64,000 nt of DNA from Platycnemis pennipes (taxonomy: Eukaryota; Arthropoda; Insecta; Odonata; Platycnemididae), in the NCBI GenBank assembly GCA_933228895.1, contig OW121857.1, positions 76,255,672-76,319,671 of the forward strand. Direction: 5' to 3'. How positions within the stretch are numbered: the first letter of the stretch is position 1; each line of letters opens with the position of its first letter. The position numbers and the translations under genes were made by a program. The notes below the pieces were generated by a model that was given only the letters and a program-made list of their open reading frames with translations, had not been told where the DNA came from and searched no databases. Shown piece after piece: positions 11,700 to 21,384 of this stretch.

Positions 11700-12460
11700 G
11701 CATATGTTTATTATGGGGAGAGACCTTACACTTCCCAACCTATGGCCCATGGTAATTGTCATTATTGTAGTTCTGTCCGAAAATTATGTACTTCTTCAGT
11801 TCTGCGTACTTCATGTCTGCCATTATTCTATCCAAACTGTCCGTAAGTCCTATCCCTCTACCCCGTCCACCCAAAATTCTTCTCTCAATCTAAAACTCCC
11901 TTTAAAATACCCTCGCCCCTTAAATTTCCTTCATCCATACTCTCTGCCTCCTGCTAATGTCCTCAACCAACTTCCATCCCTCCACCAACAACTTCAGTTT
12001 TTCCACGTTAGTCTTCCTTTCTACCAACCTTATCTTCTACACACCTAGATATGTTAATAATTTATGTACTGTTATTGGCCACTATAAATTGGCATCATCG
12101 CTGTATGTGGTTTTCTTTCTTAAAAAATAATAAATCAAAAGCTAAAAGTCTATTTCCATCTTCTTTCCTTGTCCATATTTGCGCACCATACACTGTCACG
12201 CACTTTATGGAAATGTTCACCAGTCTTTTATTTACGTCCATGCGCAACGGCCCTCTCCTTAATTATTTTCGACGGTCAAATTCTCTTTCGCCAACAAATT
12301 CTCCCTTGGACATCGATTCCGTTATACCTTTTTCTCTACCTCGATACCGAAGTAGTCGAATTTCTCCACCTGCTCTACATTATGACCGCCTAAATTTGGA
12401 TTCTGTCTCTACCACTTCGCTCTGAAAAACCAGAGTACCTTGGTCTTCTGAAGGGATCAA
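11700..12460 (-). mobile_element. RTE/endonuclease-type LINE remnant, minus strand
   Basis: Reading the minus strand from about 12,460, successive frames give HN-EQVEKF-YFG (the 'yLGv' block), then KENL/LAKENF, then MDVNKRLV-FIKC, CVTVYGAQIWT and RKEDGN. This matches the 'IKC--WSV-LYGSETWT-RKED' segment that follows the polymerase core in RTE-like LINEs. After an unrelated gap (about 12,050-12,170), RILGGRGRGIGLTDSL and YAELK match the usual C-terminal 'GRGR---GLLDSI---R-Y-ELK' block. Frameshifts and stops show it is dead. It lacks the gatgat tail of the plus-strand RTE-like copies, so it is probably a different lineage. Confidence 0.65.
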
Positions 12461-13340
12461 TGGTTATTGCTTGTATAAGCCTCTTACAAATCTACGGAGT
12501 TACTCCGCTTATTACCAAATGTAAGACGCAGGGTAAATCATTAGTAAATATGAAGCAGTTACAGAAAGTAAAAATAAACGCTGCTGCGGAGCAAAAAAAC
12601 AGCATCAGCTAGGCATGGAATCGGTCTATGTAGCTACATATTTCGAAACTATGACTGAATATATCTTAGTTTAAACTATGGTTTATATTTTCATAGACAT
12701 GGAATGTAGTAGCCCGCATTTATTTATTTTTTCGTATCCTGGTGAGCTGTGTTTGAGACCGGCGGGATTATCTCGAACATGTAACCAAGGAGTCACGTGG
12801 TATAAACACGAATGGTTCGCAAATTTGGTGTGTAATCCGCTGATTACAACCTCATTCAATGTTTACACTTATGCTTTATCTCATCTGGGGGCTCTGTAGT
12901 ATAGACTCTGTAGATGAGAAAAACTCAAGTGAAAACAATTAATGAAGTTGTAAAGAGCGATTCAGGTACACTAAATTTGCAAATCAATCGTGTTTTATCA
13001 CTTGACTCCTTAGTTAACTTTTCGAGATGATCCCGACGATTTCAAACACAACCCCCCCTGGTTCTTTTATCATATTACTAAAAAATACCTTGGAATTGGT
13101 TCTGATGCATAATAAGTTGTTTCAATATTTATTAGCGTAGATACTGTAAAATTATTTTATTTCAAATTCAACTTCGATGACAAGATCTATGAATGACAAT
13201 AAATATAAACTTAATATGTTAAATAGCTATTATAGAAATCCAATAAAATATATTTGACATAGTATATGCAGCTAGTTTAAAGGTATATTACGTCCGTCAT
13301 CACCAATTCATCCCCAATAACTACCTTCTTATAAACAATA
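12461..13340. other. AT-rich unassigned sequence
   Basis: No repeat or gene recognised. A phrase at 12,745-12,775 (gtttgagaccggcggga) is vaguely B-box-like but has no matching head. Confidence 0.3.
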
Positions 13341-13406
13341 AATTGTGATATTAACCCATTAATAAGGGGCTATTTGGCCCCTTATTAATGGGTTAATATC
13401 ACAATT
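13341..13406. repeat. Perfect 30-bp inverted repeat (hairpin, 6-nt loop)
   Basis: 13,341-13,370 is exactly complementary to 13,377-13,406, with the loop tatttg. Beyond the perfect part, ataaaca-ataa on the left and the reverse of gatgtttgat on the right still pair imperfectly. No target duplication is obvious. The arms read ...ttaacccattaataaggggc. Confidence 0.9.
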
Positions 13407-14948
13407 ATGATGTTTGATAGTAATTTAGCTTATTTAATTAGTATTTAGTAATTTGGCTTATATAAATGCTTAGCTTTTAATTTTACAACGACGCTTAATA
13501 AAATTTCGGTATTTAATTACAATTACAAAAATACAAAGGATTGCTACACGTAGATGTATTTAGCAAATAATCCCCACAAGTTGTAATCTCTTTAAAAAAA
13601 AAAAGGCTGCCACCTCTCACTAAAAACTACTAAACTGGGAGCTCTACTGATAATGCGTCCCTATGGATAAATTAATAAATATGTGCAGATAAATAGCAAT
13701 TCTATTATAAGCACAAAATTTGCGATTCCAAGTAAACTACAATATATTTTATCATGTACTGCAAAATCTTTCCTTTTGAAAGATGGCCTGGCCTTTCTGT
13801 TTCCACAACGTTCGACCATGTCGATCTCAACCTTGAATAATATCGATGATAAAAGGCTATTTGGATGACAGCCTCTAAATCAACTTCGATACCACAATGT
13901 ACAATTTGAATGGTCGCAAATGATACAGTGTTTACTTTTTTCTAGAAATATAATTCAAAATATTTATAGAAGGCAAGAAGATTGATGTTCAAGTTTCATT
14001 AGGCTTATATCTGTGACTACAAATCTCATAGGGTTTAATAAAAATAAATAAAAGAGGAAAGTGGCTGCATAATACACATTTGAGCAGTTTCTGTGTTCAA
14101 TAGGTAGAAATACATGCATATCCGAGTTTAATTATAAGACCGATCGACATCATTGTTACCAGTGCAGTCAACAACGGGTACACATTGTACTTGGGCTTTT
14201 TTGATAAGATATTATTGAGTGTATGGAAGAAATTTTTTGAGCGCAGCAGTTTGAGCAGAAAACAGTAAAGGTATTAAACTACTCGAAACGAGGGGTTACA
14301 TGAATCAAACAGTTAAATATCCGAAAATACCAACGGAATACTGCACTTTACCTCAACAGAGTAATCTAGTAAGGACCGTGTTTCCACAGACCTCTTTCTG
14401 CCACACTGGGATATCAAACCTAGGGCATCGGGAGCTCAGTACCACAGTACTTTACCCAGCACATTAGTCCAATTCAATTTTAAATTAAACTCGTCGTGCC
14501 ATAGACGTCGAAATACATGGTACTCATTGCGGTCTAGGATTTTTGTCTTCGACCCTCGAGCTAATGTCCACAAGGTTAAAATCAGGTTCTACTTCACGCC
14601 TTTTGCTTGCTATCTATCAGAGTCGATTAAGTAAAAAAATAATATTATGCGAGGAGTGTCTGCAGATGTTTCCCATTCTTAGAAAAGGGGACAAATATGC
14701 AGATCCTGCTTCCGTAGATAAGGGAAATCCATGCACTACAAAAGTAAGAGTTTTTGGAAATAGGTAATACACGGCAATCATAATGATTCCATGATTGCAA
14801 CTTCAATTATCGAAAATACGGAATATTTCTAGTTCATTATTTAGGTCAAGACGACTGATTTTAAGTTGAAGAATGATTTTATTTAATTGTAACTTCCACT
14901 TCGTCCTTTTTTATCCTCGTTTGCTTAGCATGCATACTTCTACTATTA
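13407..14948. other. AT-rich unassigned sequence
   Basis: No element confidently recognised. At about 14,395-14,470 the minus strand has a weak tRNA/SINE-3-like phrase (gtactgtggtactgagctcc, then aggtttgatatcccag), too decayed to call. Confidence 0.3.
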
Positions 14949-15396
14949 CACTTACGTAATACCCCGCGAGCCACCACGAGGGTGTGTGGCAGGGGTTGAA
15001 GATCACTAAACATGTACTATTGACATGCATTCTAGGCTACTACATGGAGACATGCTAAATAATAGGGTCACATGCAGCTAGATGGTTATTATCTACATGA
15101 TAAGAAAGTGTTATCGGTTGTTATTAGATGCATCATGCACTACAGACACTTCTAAAAATATTTCACAAACCTATTCCTTTGCTACACTACCTATTAAGTT
15201 CTCTTATGGTAGGGGGAAAAATACTATTTTAAATCTATCGGTATGACAATCTATCTCTCTAACCTTGTTAATCTGATCAAACCTAGCATAATACGCAGGG
15301 ATTTTTAATATATATCTAACATCATCAGTGAACAAATCGGTTTTGAATTTACTTAAAAGGTTCAGCCTAAATTTCAACCTGGGTTCTGATAGATAC
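14949..15396 (-). mobile_element. LINE-A 3' part, interrupted by SINE-2
   Basis: The minus strand ends here with the hairpin (ccctgccacacacc, then ggtggctcgcgggg) and TAC-type tail. Upstream, the frame at 15,204-15,396 is an unusually readable reverse-transcriptase C-terminus: RL-FRLNLLSKFKTDLF, then ILKIP-YYAR-D--NKVREID and FK-VFFP. This is the segment preceding 'RTIR-WN-LP' in CR1/L2/Jockey-group LINEs. At 15,397 it is interrupted by SINE-2. The flanking target sequence resumes at 15,696 and may still be LINE-A for a short distance. Confidence 0.8.
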
Positions 15397-15407
15397 GTTC
15401 CATATAT
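15397..15407. repeat. Target-site duplication, left, of SINE-2 copy 1
   Basis: gttccatatat here matches gttccatttat at 15,685-15,695 with one mismatch, flanking the SINE. Confidence 0.65.
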
Positions 15408-15684
15408 CTCACTCACTCAGTAATTCAACCCGAAGGTTGGCCATGATAGGTGATAGTAAAGCTCACCCCGTACTGAGCCAATGCGTGTGAAATTCACACA
15501 TTCAGGTTATGGGGGCCAGTTCCTTTCCCTGAGCCACCTGCAATTTCCTACGAAGTTCACGACACGCAGAAAATCGCCACGATTTTAGATGGGGGTGTCC
15601 AGAAAGGCTCTTGCCCGGGATTTGAACCCAGGACTCTTCGGTCACTAGCTCAGTGCTCTACCAACTTGGACACCACGACCCCCT
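15408..15684 (-). mobile_element. SINE-2, full-length tRNA-derived SINE
   Basis: On the minus strand the element starts near 15,684 with a tRNA-like head: A-box region gtggtgtccaagttggtaga, B box gggttcaaatccc (GGTTCAAATCC). A tRNA-unrelated body follows (cttcgtaggaaattgcaggt, ggctcagggaaaggaactgg, gtgtgaatttcacacgcatt) and a tgagtgag tail at 15,411-15,420. It is inserted in LINE-A, so it is the younger of the two. A headless copy is at 35.9 kb and a diverged one at 19.1 kb. It should depend on a LINE for mobility; which partner is unknown. Confidence 0.75.
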
Positions 15685-15695
15685 GTTCCATTTAT
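15685..15695. repeat. Target-site duplication, right, of SINE-2 copy 1
   Basis: Pairs with 15,397-15,407 (10 of 11 positions). Confidence 0.6.
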
Positions 15696-16037
15696 AAAAA
15701 AAATTAATTTTGTACTCACGTCTTACATCTGCATCAATATGTCTTCAAAGCGTTACTATACTCCCATGATTTATGAAGAATTAGCTAAGGCTATTTATTA
15801 CATGTGTTAGTTTCACTATAATCAGGCCCACCCCTAAAAAATCAACAGCGGAAAAAATGAAGTAAAAGGTAAGAGAAAGTATATAAATAATATATTATGG
15901 ACAAAAATGTAATGTTTTTTCAAATGATTTTTATGGGTGTACATTCCACTACAGGCTACATCGCAGAAAACGAGGAACATTCAGACATCTAACGTTCAGC
16001 AGCTCAAACATAGTTCAAACAGGTATTACCTGAATGG
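15696..16037. other. Unassigned AT-rich sequence
   Basis: May begin with the displaced continuation of the LINE-A copy, but no diagnostic block can be followed. Confidence 0.25.
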
Positions 16038-16104
16038 GAAAGATTCACCCCCTGCCACATACTTTAGTTCGGTGGTTTGCAAGGTATTACGTAGATGTAG
16101 ATGC
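16038..16104 (+). mobile_element. LINE-A 3' tail
   Basis: gattcaccccctgccacata, ttcggtggtttgcaaggtat and acgtagatgtagatg give the hairpin plus tail in family order; only about 67 bp are recognisable. Confidence 0.7.
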
Positions 16105-16430
16105 AATGTTCAACCCGATATAACCTTTGCTACAAGTAGTAAACATGCCCTCAGGATATATGTAAATCATTCTAGATACAGTCTTCAGGCCAAAGGTTGC
16201 ATTACTTTCTTGCACGTGCGACTTTCATTTTTTCGTTGCAGGACTACTATACCGCAATACCCTTCGTTACAGCATATGGTTACTATCAGCCCTGGAACGT
16301 GCAAGGTTAGGAAAAAAATCTATCCGGTGGAAGATGGCAGGAGATGAAATAGGGGATCTTCTTGTTTACAGTAACGCTTATATCGATACTTTCTTCCTCA
16401 TACCCCACATCCAATCGGGCTTATCTTTCC
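16105..16430. other. Unassigned sequence
   Basis: A 136-codon plus frame crosses this stretch and the LINE-A tail; it has no family features. Confidence 0.25.
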
Positions 16431-16990
16431 CACGGATATTTGCTCTGGACACAACGAGTGAGGGGTGAGGAAAGCGGGCCGCACCCAAGGAAATCCCCTT
16501 GCCGCACCCTCCTTCAAACCTTAGGCCCGCACTCGAGAGCTACTTCTCGAAAAAAAAAACTCCCACACAATCCACGCCGGGCAGGAGAGTATTACGCCCC
16601 CGCAACCCACCCACTTTGCCCGCCCCCTCCCTTCCTTCCTCCCCCTAACCCCGTCATCATGCCACGCTGTCTACCCGCACCCAAGGGCTCATCGGAAACT
16701 TCCTTCTCCTCCCCCTTCGCCTCTCCGAGTCAACCAACTCCGCCGCCGAGTCCGTCCGCATTCCGGAGCCGCATCGCTCGGTGGAAACCGATCCGATTGT
16801 TGTTCATTCTTAAATCTTCGGTCGCCATGGAAGGGATAGGGCCGCGCGGGATTGGACCTTCTTCCTTCTAACCCGATCCCCAATGATCATTCCGTGGGCT
16901 TCGCGGAAAAGTAATCTCACATAAGTTACCCCAAGCGGTAGGGGGAGAAAAATGAATCGAATCCCAAACCTGGGCCGTTGCTACCAATTC
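16430..16990. other. GC-rich, C-rich island
   Basis: Plus-strand runs of cccgc/ccttcc and many CpGs, with a 169-codon Pro/Ser-rich frame and a Gly/Arg-rich shadow on the minus strand. Neither resembles a known protein. It ends next to a LINE-A copy. Confidence 0.45.
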
Positions 16991-17011
16991 CGCGATTCTG
17001 AAGACTAACAC

Positions 17012-17143
17012 AAGAATTTGGATAATACTATTCCTTTTTTATGCATGATATGTAGTGCATGTTTGGTGAGCAATCACCCCCTGCCACACACCCTTGTGGT
17101 GGCTTGCAGGGTATTATGTAGATGTAGATGTAGAAGAATTGGA
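17012..17143 (+). mobile_element. LINE-A 3' tail with probable target duplication
   Basis: From 17,023 the sequence follows the family 3' end: aatactattccttttttatg, catgtttggtgag, the intact hairpin ccctgccacacaccc ... ggtggcttgcaggg, then gtagatgtagatgtag. Flanking aagaatttgga (17,012-17,022) and aagaattgga (17,134-17,143) look like a target duplication with a one-base indel, giving a true 5'-truncated insertion of about 110 bp. Confidence 0.8.
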
Positions 17144-17398
17144 GATAGTCGAGGTTCTTCCAAGCGTCAGGGGTTTATTAGCCACTTCATGACCGGGATT
17201 GATGATTTAGCTGCACGCATTCAATCCACAGGTCCAGCGCCAAGTACAGCTGAGAAAATACCTGTTCACTAAGTGCGATGAAAATGTGATATACAGCATT
17301 TCCACAGGGGTTGTGATTGTTAAGATGGTTTTTGGGGAAAGGAGGGATGGTGGAGAGAAAATAAACCTACCATTCCTTCACCCTATGCTCTGTTATAC
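17144..17398. other. Unassigned sequence
   Basis: No feature recognised up to the MULE-like element. Confidence 0.3.
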
Positions 17399-17407
17399 CT
17401 TTATGTC
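17399..17407. repeat. 9-bp target duplication, left
   Basis: ctttatgtc, repeated exactly at 18,498-18,506. Confidence 0.85.
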
Positions 17408-17741
17408 GGTAAATGTGAGCTTAAGGGTCACGAACTTCAAACATTTTTTTCAACCCCTAAAAATCGTCATTTTTGGATGAAATTTTTAGAAAACAACCTG
17501 CTATAACAGCAATTTACTCTCGCGAAAAAATATTTACAAAAAAGTAGAAACTCACGAATTTGCAGCGATTTAAATCCATGAGGTGAGTGTTCGCAGCACC
17601 GCCATATTGGTGTTTCCAAGCTTCGACACCAGGTGTCACGGTGTATGTTGAGTACATTTTCTGCAGTATAATGGTTGGTGGGAGAAGGCGGGGAACAGGA
17701 AAACAGCGGAAAGTGTGTTACGAGACTCCTCACAATCCTTG

Positions 17742-17906
17742 AAAAACATGAACGGGATGGGGGTTTTGATACACCTCACAACCGATGAAACTGCACAAAA
17801 ACATGAACGGGATGGGGGTTTTGAATCACCTCACAGCCGATGAAACTGCACAAAAGCACGAACGGGATGGGGGTTTTGAGACACCTCAAAGGCGATGAAA
17901 CTGCAA
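17742..17906. repeat. Tandem array, three 55-bp units
   Basis: Units at 17,742-17,796, 17,797-17,851 and 17,852-17,906, each carrying acatgaacgggatgggggtt (third: gcacgaacgggatggg), acacctca and cgatgaaactgca. A partial unit precedes at about 17,720-17,741. There are no spacers, so it is not a CRISPR array. It lies in the left half of the MULE-like element. Confidence 0.9.
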
Positions 17907-18060
17907 TCGAATCGCAGGTTTTTGTCGGACGACCACCAATATTAGAATTGATCACTTATTTCACATTCTAAACAAAAGTAGGTGCGGAGGAAAGGACCTC
18001 CGTCTGCGTCGGCAGCCACAACGGACGACAATAGACGATCGAATCAACAAGTTCGCGTTT

Positions 18061-18210
18061 TAAACAATGCCCTTCGGAAGCGAAAACCCAACGTCACACG
18101 ACATCGCGTATTTAAACAATGCCCTTCAGAAGCTAAAACCCAACGTCTCATGACATCGCGTATTTAAACAATGCCCAATCTTTAAACAATGCCCTTAAAA
18201 AGCTGAAACC
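18061..18210. repeat. Tandem array, 52-bp units plus an 18-bp partial
   Basis: taaacaatgcccttc starts at 18,061, 18,113 and 18,165 (period 52), then again at 18,183 after a short unit. Units share agc-aaaacccaacgtc and gacatcgcgtattt. It lies in the right half of the MULE-like element. Confidence 0.85.
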
Positions 18211-18497
18211 CACCGCTCTGCACAGGATATAGGGAAGAGGTGAAATGTTGCGGAACCCTCTAGCGGTGGTCTCGGGAACAACCCAAGATGGCGTTGAAAA
18301 ACGTCGATTTCCATGTCAAAAATGGTGATTTTCGGAGTGTTATATCTCATGAAATAATAGCATTGGAGCAATGAAAGGCATGTCATAATAAATCTCCATC
18401 CTTTCTTTACCTAACACAGTTGGAATAAAAGGGCTAACCAACACCGTTTTTGCAGGATAAATATTCAAAGTTCGTGACCCTTAAGCTCACATCTACC

Positions 18498-18506
18498 CTT
18501 TATGTC
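18498..18506. repeat. 9-bp target duplication, right
   Basis: ctttatgtc, identical to 17,399-17,407. Confidence 0.85.
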
Positions 18507-18624
18507 TAATCATTTCCTCGGGGTGTAACATTACGCTTCTCAGTTGCATATATGTAGTGTATACTGAGAAGTATTTTTAGCGCACCTACACGGTAGTAAG
18601 TGCAAACTTATTCCATCTGATTGA

Positions 18625-18705
18625 TAATGTATGCCAAGTGATGCTTCTCCCCTGCCTCATAGCCATACGGATGTTTTCAGTTTAAGTATTATGTAGCAGT
18701 ACTGT
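18625..18705 (+). mobile_element. LINE-A tail, strongly decayed
   Basis: Blocks in family order with many changes: aatgtatgccaagtgatg, cccctgcctcatagcc, tattatgtag. Position between other repeat copies adds nothing. Confidence 0.35.
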
Positions 18706-18714
18706 ACTCTAAAC

Positions 18715-18790
18715 TAAAGGCATAGCACTACAACGTCCCGTCCATCGGATGAAGTATTGAACTTGAAGTATTTTCCTTTAAGTAAATTGC
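18715..18790 (-). mobile_element. SINE-3 fragment
   Basis: acaacgtcccgtccatcgga, then agtattgaacttgaagta matches the SINE-3 block read in reverse (taacgtcccatccgacgga, tactgaac-tgaa). Ends are lost. Confidence 0.6.
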
Positions 18791-18873
18791 ACTCATCTAC
18801 AACTTCAATAACCGAAAGAGTGTGTGACATGTAAAAATCCGAGGATTCTCGCGGAATAGAGTGAATTCGTAGG

Positions 18874-18927
18874 ATGATCCCTGCCACACACCTTTATGGT
18901 GGCTTACAGGGTATTATGTAGATGTAT
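18874..18927 (+). mobile_element. LINE-A 3' tail
   Basis: atgatccctgccacacacct, then tatggtggcttacagggtat and tatgtagatgta: the complete hairpin and one tail unit, 54 bp. Confidence 0.75.
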
Positions 18928-19089
18928 TTGGAAGATTGAGGGATGTTAACGTAGGCATCCGTAAACTCTCAAGGAATGGGTTCAAGGAAGACCTCACCCG
19001 TTAGACTAAGGTAAAGTTTTGTTCTACCTGAAGAGAGTGGTTAGTGTTGAGCAAGTACTAGTAACTAGGCCCAATGGTACACATCAGCG

Positions 19090-19270
19090 TAGTGGAGCTA
19101 GTTCCTTTCCCTGTAATACCTGCGACTTTCAATAAAGATCTGGTAATCATAAATTACTCCGAAAGGGTTTGGCTGGGCATAACCAAAGGCCTCCTCCGAG
19201 AATCAAACCCGAGAGCAGCCCAAAAGAATACCTACTGGACTGCCATGATCCAATGTTCTAATTAATTGAC
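19090..19270 (-). mobile_element. SINE-2, diverged copy
   Basis: gtggagctagttcctttccc, tgtaatacctgcgactttc parallels the 15.5-kb copy (ggccagttcctttccctgag, ccacctgcaatttcc). On the minus strand a degraded B box (gggtttgattctcgg) is at about 19,195-19,212, where the head is expected. The spacing is preserved but identity is low. Confidence 0.5.
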
Positions 19271-19540
19271 CCTGAGAACTACCCTCAAAGTCCAAATGTC
19301 GCAAGTTCGTGTCTCACCCAGGACAAGGATGCTGTGTTTGCCTCAGCACAGGGATCGGTTAGACGGCGCGGTATAAACTTAGTTATTGAAGTGTCAAAAT
19401 GCAAGACTACTAGCATTTAAGTTTCGGATAAAAATAAGTCATCAACTCTTTAAATTCCTGATACAAATTCACTTGCTAAGATTGCCTCATCTTTACTTTT
19501 AAGCGATAAAACAAACCTGTTAACTATCGCAAAACAAGTG
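19271..19540. other. Unassigned sequence
   Basis: caagttcgtgtctcacccag at about 19,302-19,321 is faintly B-box-like; no other support. Confidence 0.25.
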
Positions 19541-20480
19541 ACCCATTATGCATTCACGTCGACGGTTCGCTTGCCTTGGCAGAAGATCATCCTTCGCGCA
19601 TTCGAAAAAATACTCGAATGTATACGGAATATCTTACGTCCCTTTCGAGGGCGAAGCATGTGAGGCGTTACATAACGGCCGTTCGCCCACAGGAAGCAAT
19701 CTGTCCCAGAGAGATGAGTCAAATCCCTAGGACTGATTTCATGAGCGAATGGGGGAACGGAAGGAATAAAAAGAAGAAAGCTGAATAAAAAAAAGATGAA
19801 TCCTGCAAAAAGCATGAATGGGTGACGTCATTGAGGGGGGGGAAGCCTCGGGACGGACTTAAGCTCCTCTTCAAAAATACATGGGAGAAAAGAAAAAAAA
19901 AGAGGGAAAGGCATTAAAGAAGTTTCTCCCTCTCGGCCCACTTATTCGTGGGCAGCGAAATATAGAAAAGGACGGGAGGTAGGAGGGGTGTTCGGTGACG
20001 AATCCCCTAAAACTATTTCCGCAGGGTCTCCCGGCTGGGTCCGAGGTCACGTGGGAATCAGCTGACTGCTGACACCGCGTGTTCATTCCACCTCTTCGCC
20101 GGAAACCCTTTTCTATGAATAGATCGCCCGAAGCGCACGAATCGGTTCCACGCGAGGGCGTGAAAATAAATGAAAATCGTACGGCAAAGTTAAAAAAAGG
20201 AAGAAACGACACCGGAAGCATGAAATTAGGATACTTTAAAATTAGAGACGATTGGAAGGGGACGGATTGGACTTGAAGTGAGATTCAGCCGTGGTGGAGA
20301 AGGAGACAGGTGGACGGCAATTCATGCGCCGTTTCCATGACTACCGGCTCAAAAACGATTTTTAAAAAATAACGGAATCAAATGTCCCTCCTCGCGACCG
20401 AAGTGCGTTTAAATACGAGATTTCGCCGCTGAAAATACTCCGCACAAATTTAAGTCCTCATCCTGGGCTCGTTATGGAGG
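19540..20480. other. Moderately GC-rich island with CpGs
   Basis: Purine-rich to 19,900, then mixed with many CpGs (tcttcgccggaaaccctttt, ccacgcgagggcgtg). Five overlapping frames on both strands share this stretch; none has recognisable motifs. Of the islands here it is the least low-complexity, so it is a reasonable candidate for a regulatory or transcribed non-coding segment, without proof. Confidence 0.35.
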
Positions 20481-21190
20481 CTGGAGAACGGAAACAATAA
20501 AAAATACGTGACATTGTAAAACCCCAAGGTTTCGCGAGTGGTGAACGCTTCAGTTTTATGATCTCGGGCCAATTTTAGCCGCAATCGCGGGCGTGAACAG
20601 TCATTACGGAATCTTGAATCACTCCAGGATGGCTCTTTACTCGGTTCTCATGGAATGTGCGGTTTCGTAAAAATCTCTCTAAGTATACATCCCACAGTTT
20701 CCGGCCCAAGATAGAGGAGATTTTGCCCAATAAATAAAAGGAACCATGTAATCCCATGGTGTTTAATCACACACCGGGGTATGAGAGGTTTTTTACTGAG
20801 CAAATCCGGCTGAATATTAAAGACATTTAGACAAAAGAATCATGTACATGATAAAATGGTAATTATAAGCCAAAATACTACGGCTATAAATCATATTGAG
20901 GTTATGCTGGCATATCTGACTATCCAATTCGTCATGCAGAAGTGGAAGGGATCATATAGCAGAGCCATTGTTTTCCTTAACGGAATAAAGCAAAATTTTT
21001 GCATACCTGTGAAAAAAAGTTATAAGTTTAATTATTTAGAAATCATAGAAATTTTAAGACATTCCATTTCACCTAATGTATGTATTTTAAATGACTTAAC
21101 AAATTTTAAATCCTCGCAGATGTTTTTAACAGTTTTAAAATCTGACTTGCTCGCCTACCCTAATTACCGCCATAATACCCTCACCACTAA
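20481..21190. other. AT-rich sequence with a 193-codon open frame
   Basis: The plus frame 20,856-21,437 starts in ordinary AT-rich DNA and runs into the pyrimidine-rich stretch and hairpin at 21.2 kb. Its composition changes abruptly there. No domain is recognised. I treat it as chance. Confidence 0.35.
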
Positions 21191-21211
21191 TTGTGCCCCC
21201 CCTGCTGTCCT

Positions 21212-21268
21212 TGACGGAACCCATAGATTAAAGAAGAAACTCTCTTCTTTAATCTATGACGGAACCCA
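21212..21268. repeat. Perfect 16-bp hairpin flanked by 12-bp direct repeats
   Basis: catagattaaagaaga (21,222-21,237) is exactly complementary to 21,243-21,258, loop aactc. tgacggaaccca occurs at 21,212-21,223 and again at 21,257-21,268, overlapping the arm ends. The arrangement suits a template-switch event during replication. The following 100 bp are C/T-rich. Confidence 0.85.
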
Positions 21269-21384
21269 ACTCCCTCTCTCACACTACCACCCCCCTCACT
21301 CCCATCCAAAACTCTCCCTCCCCCTCAGTTCGAGTCATTCCCCCACTCCTCAGTGCAACTATATAATGCCTTGGTTTGAAATGT

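Larger units (their letters stand above)
17408..18497. mobile_element. Non-autonomous Mutator/Foldback-like DNA transposon, 1,090 bp
   Basis: The terminal inverted repeats are 17,408-17,437 and 18,468-18,497. They match at 29 of 30 positions and start GGTARATGTGAGCTTAAGGG. They are flanked by an exact 9-bp duplication, the length typical of Mutator-superfamily and Drosophila Foldback elements (family knowledge). Inside are two tandem arrays (55 bp x3 and 52 bp x2 plus partials) and no transposase-like frame, so it must be mobilised in trans. The near-perfect ends suggest a fairly recent insertion. Superfamily assignment is an inference from duplication length and architecture. Confidence 0.8.

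Noticed and set aside
15605..15684. A minus-strand tRNA gene
   Set aside because: The tRNA-like part is the head of SINE-2, flanked by target duplications that include the non-tRNA body.
17018..17272. A small protein with a cysteine-rich repeat
   Set aside because: The cysteine-rich part is just the LINE-A hairpin and TGTAGA tail in translation; similar peptides arise from every copy.
17742..18210. A CRISPR-like array
   Set aside because: Units are directly adjacent with no unique spacers, and the setting is a eukaryotic transposon.
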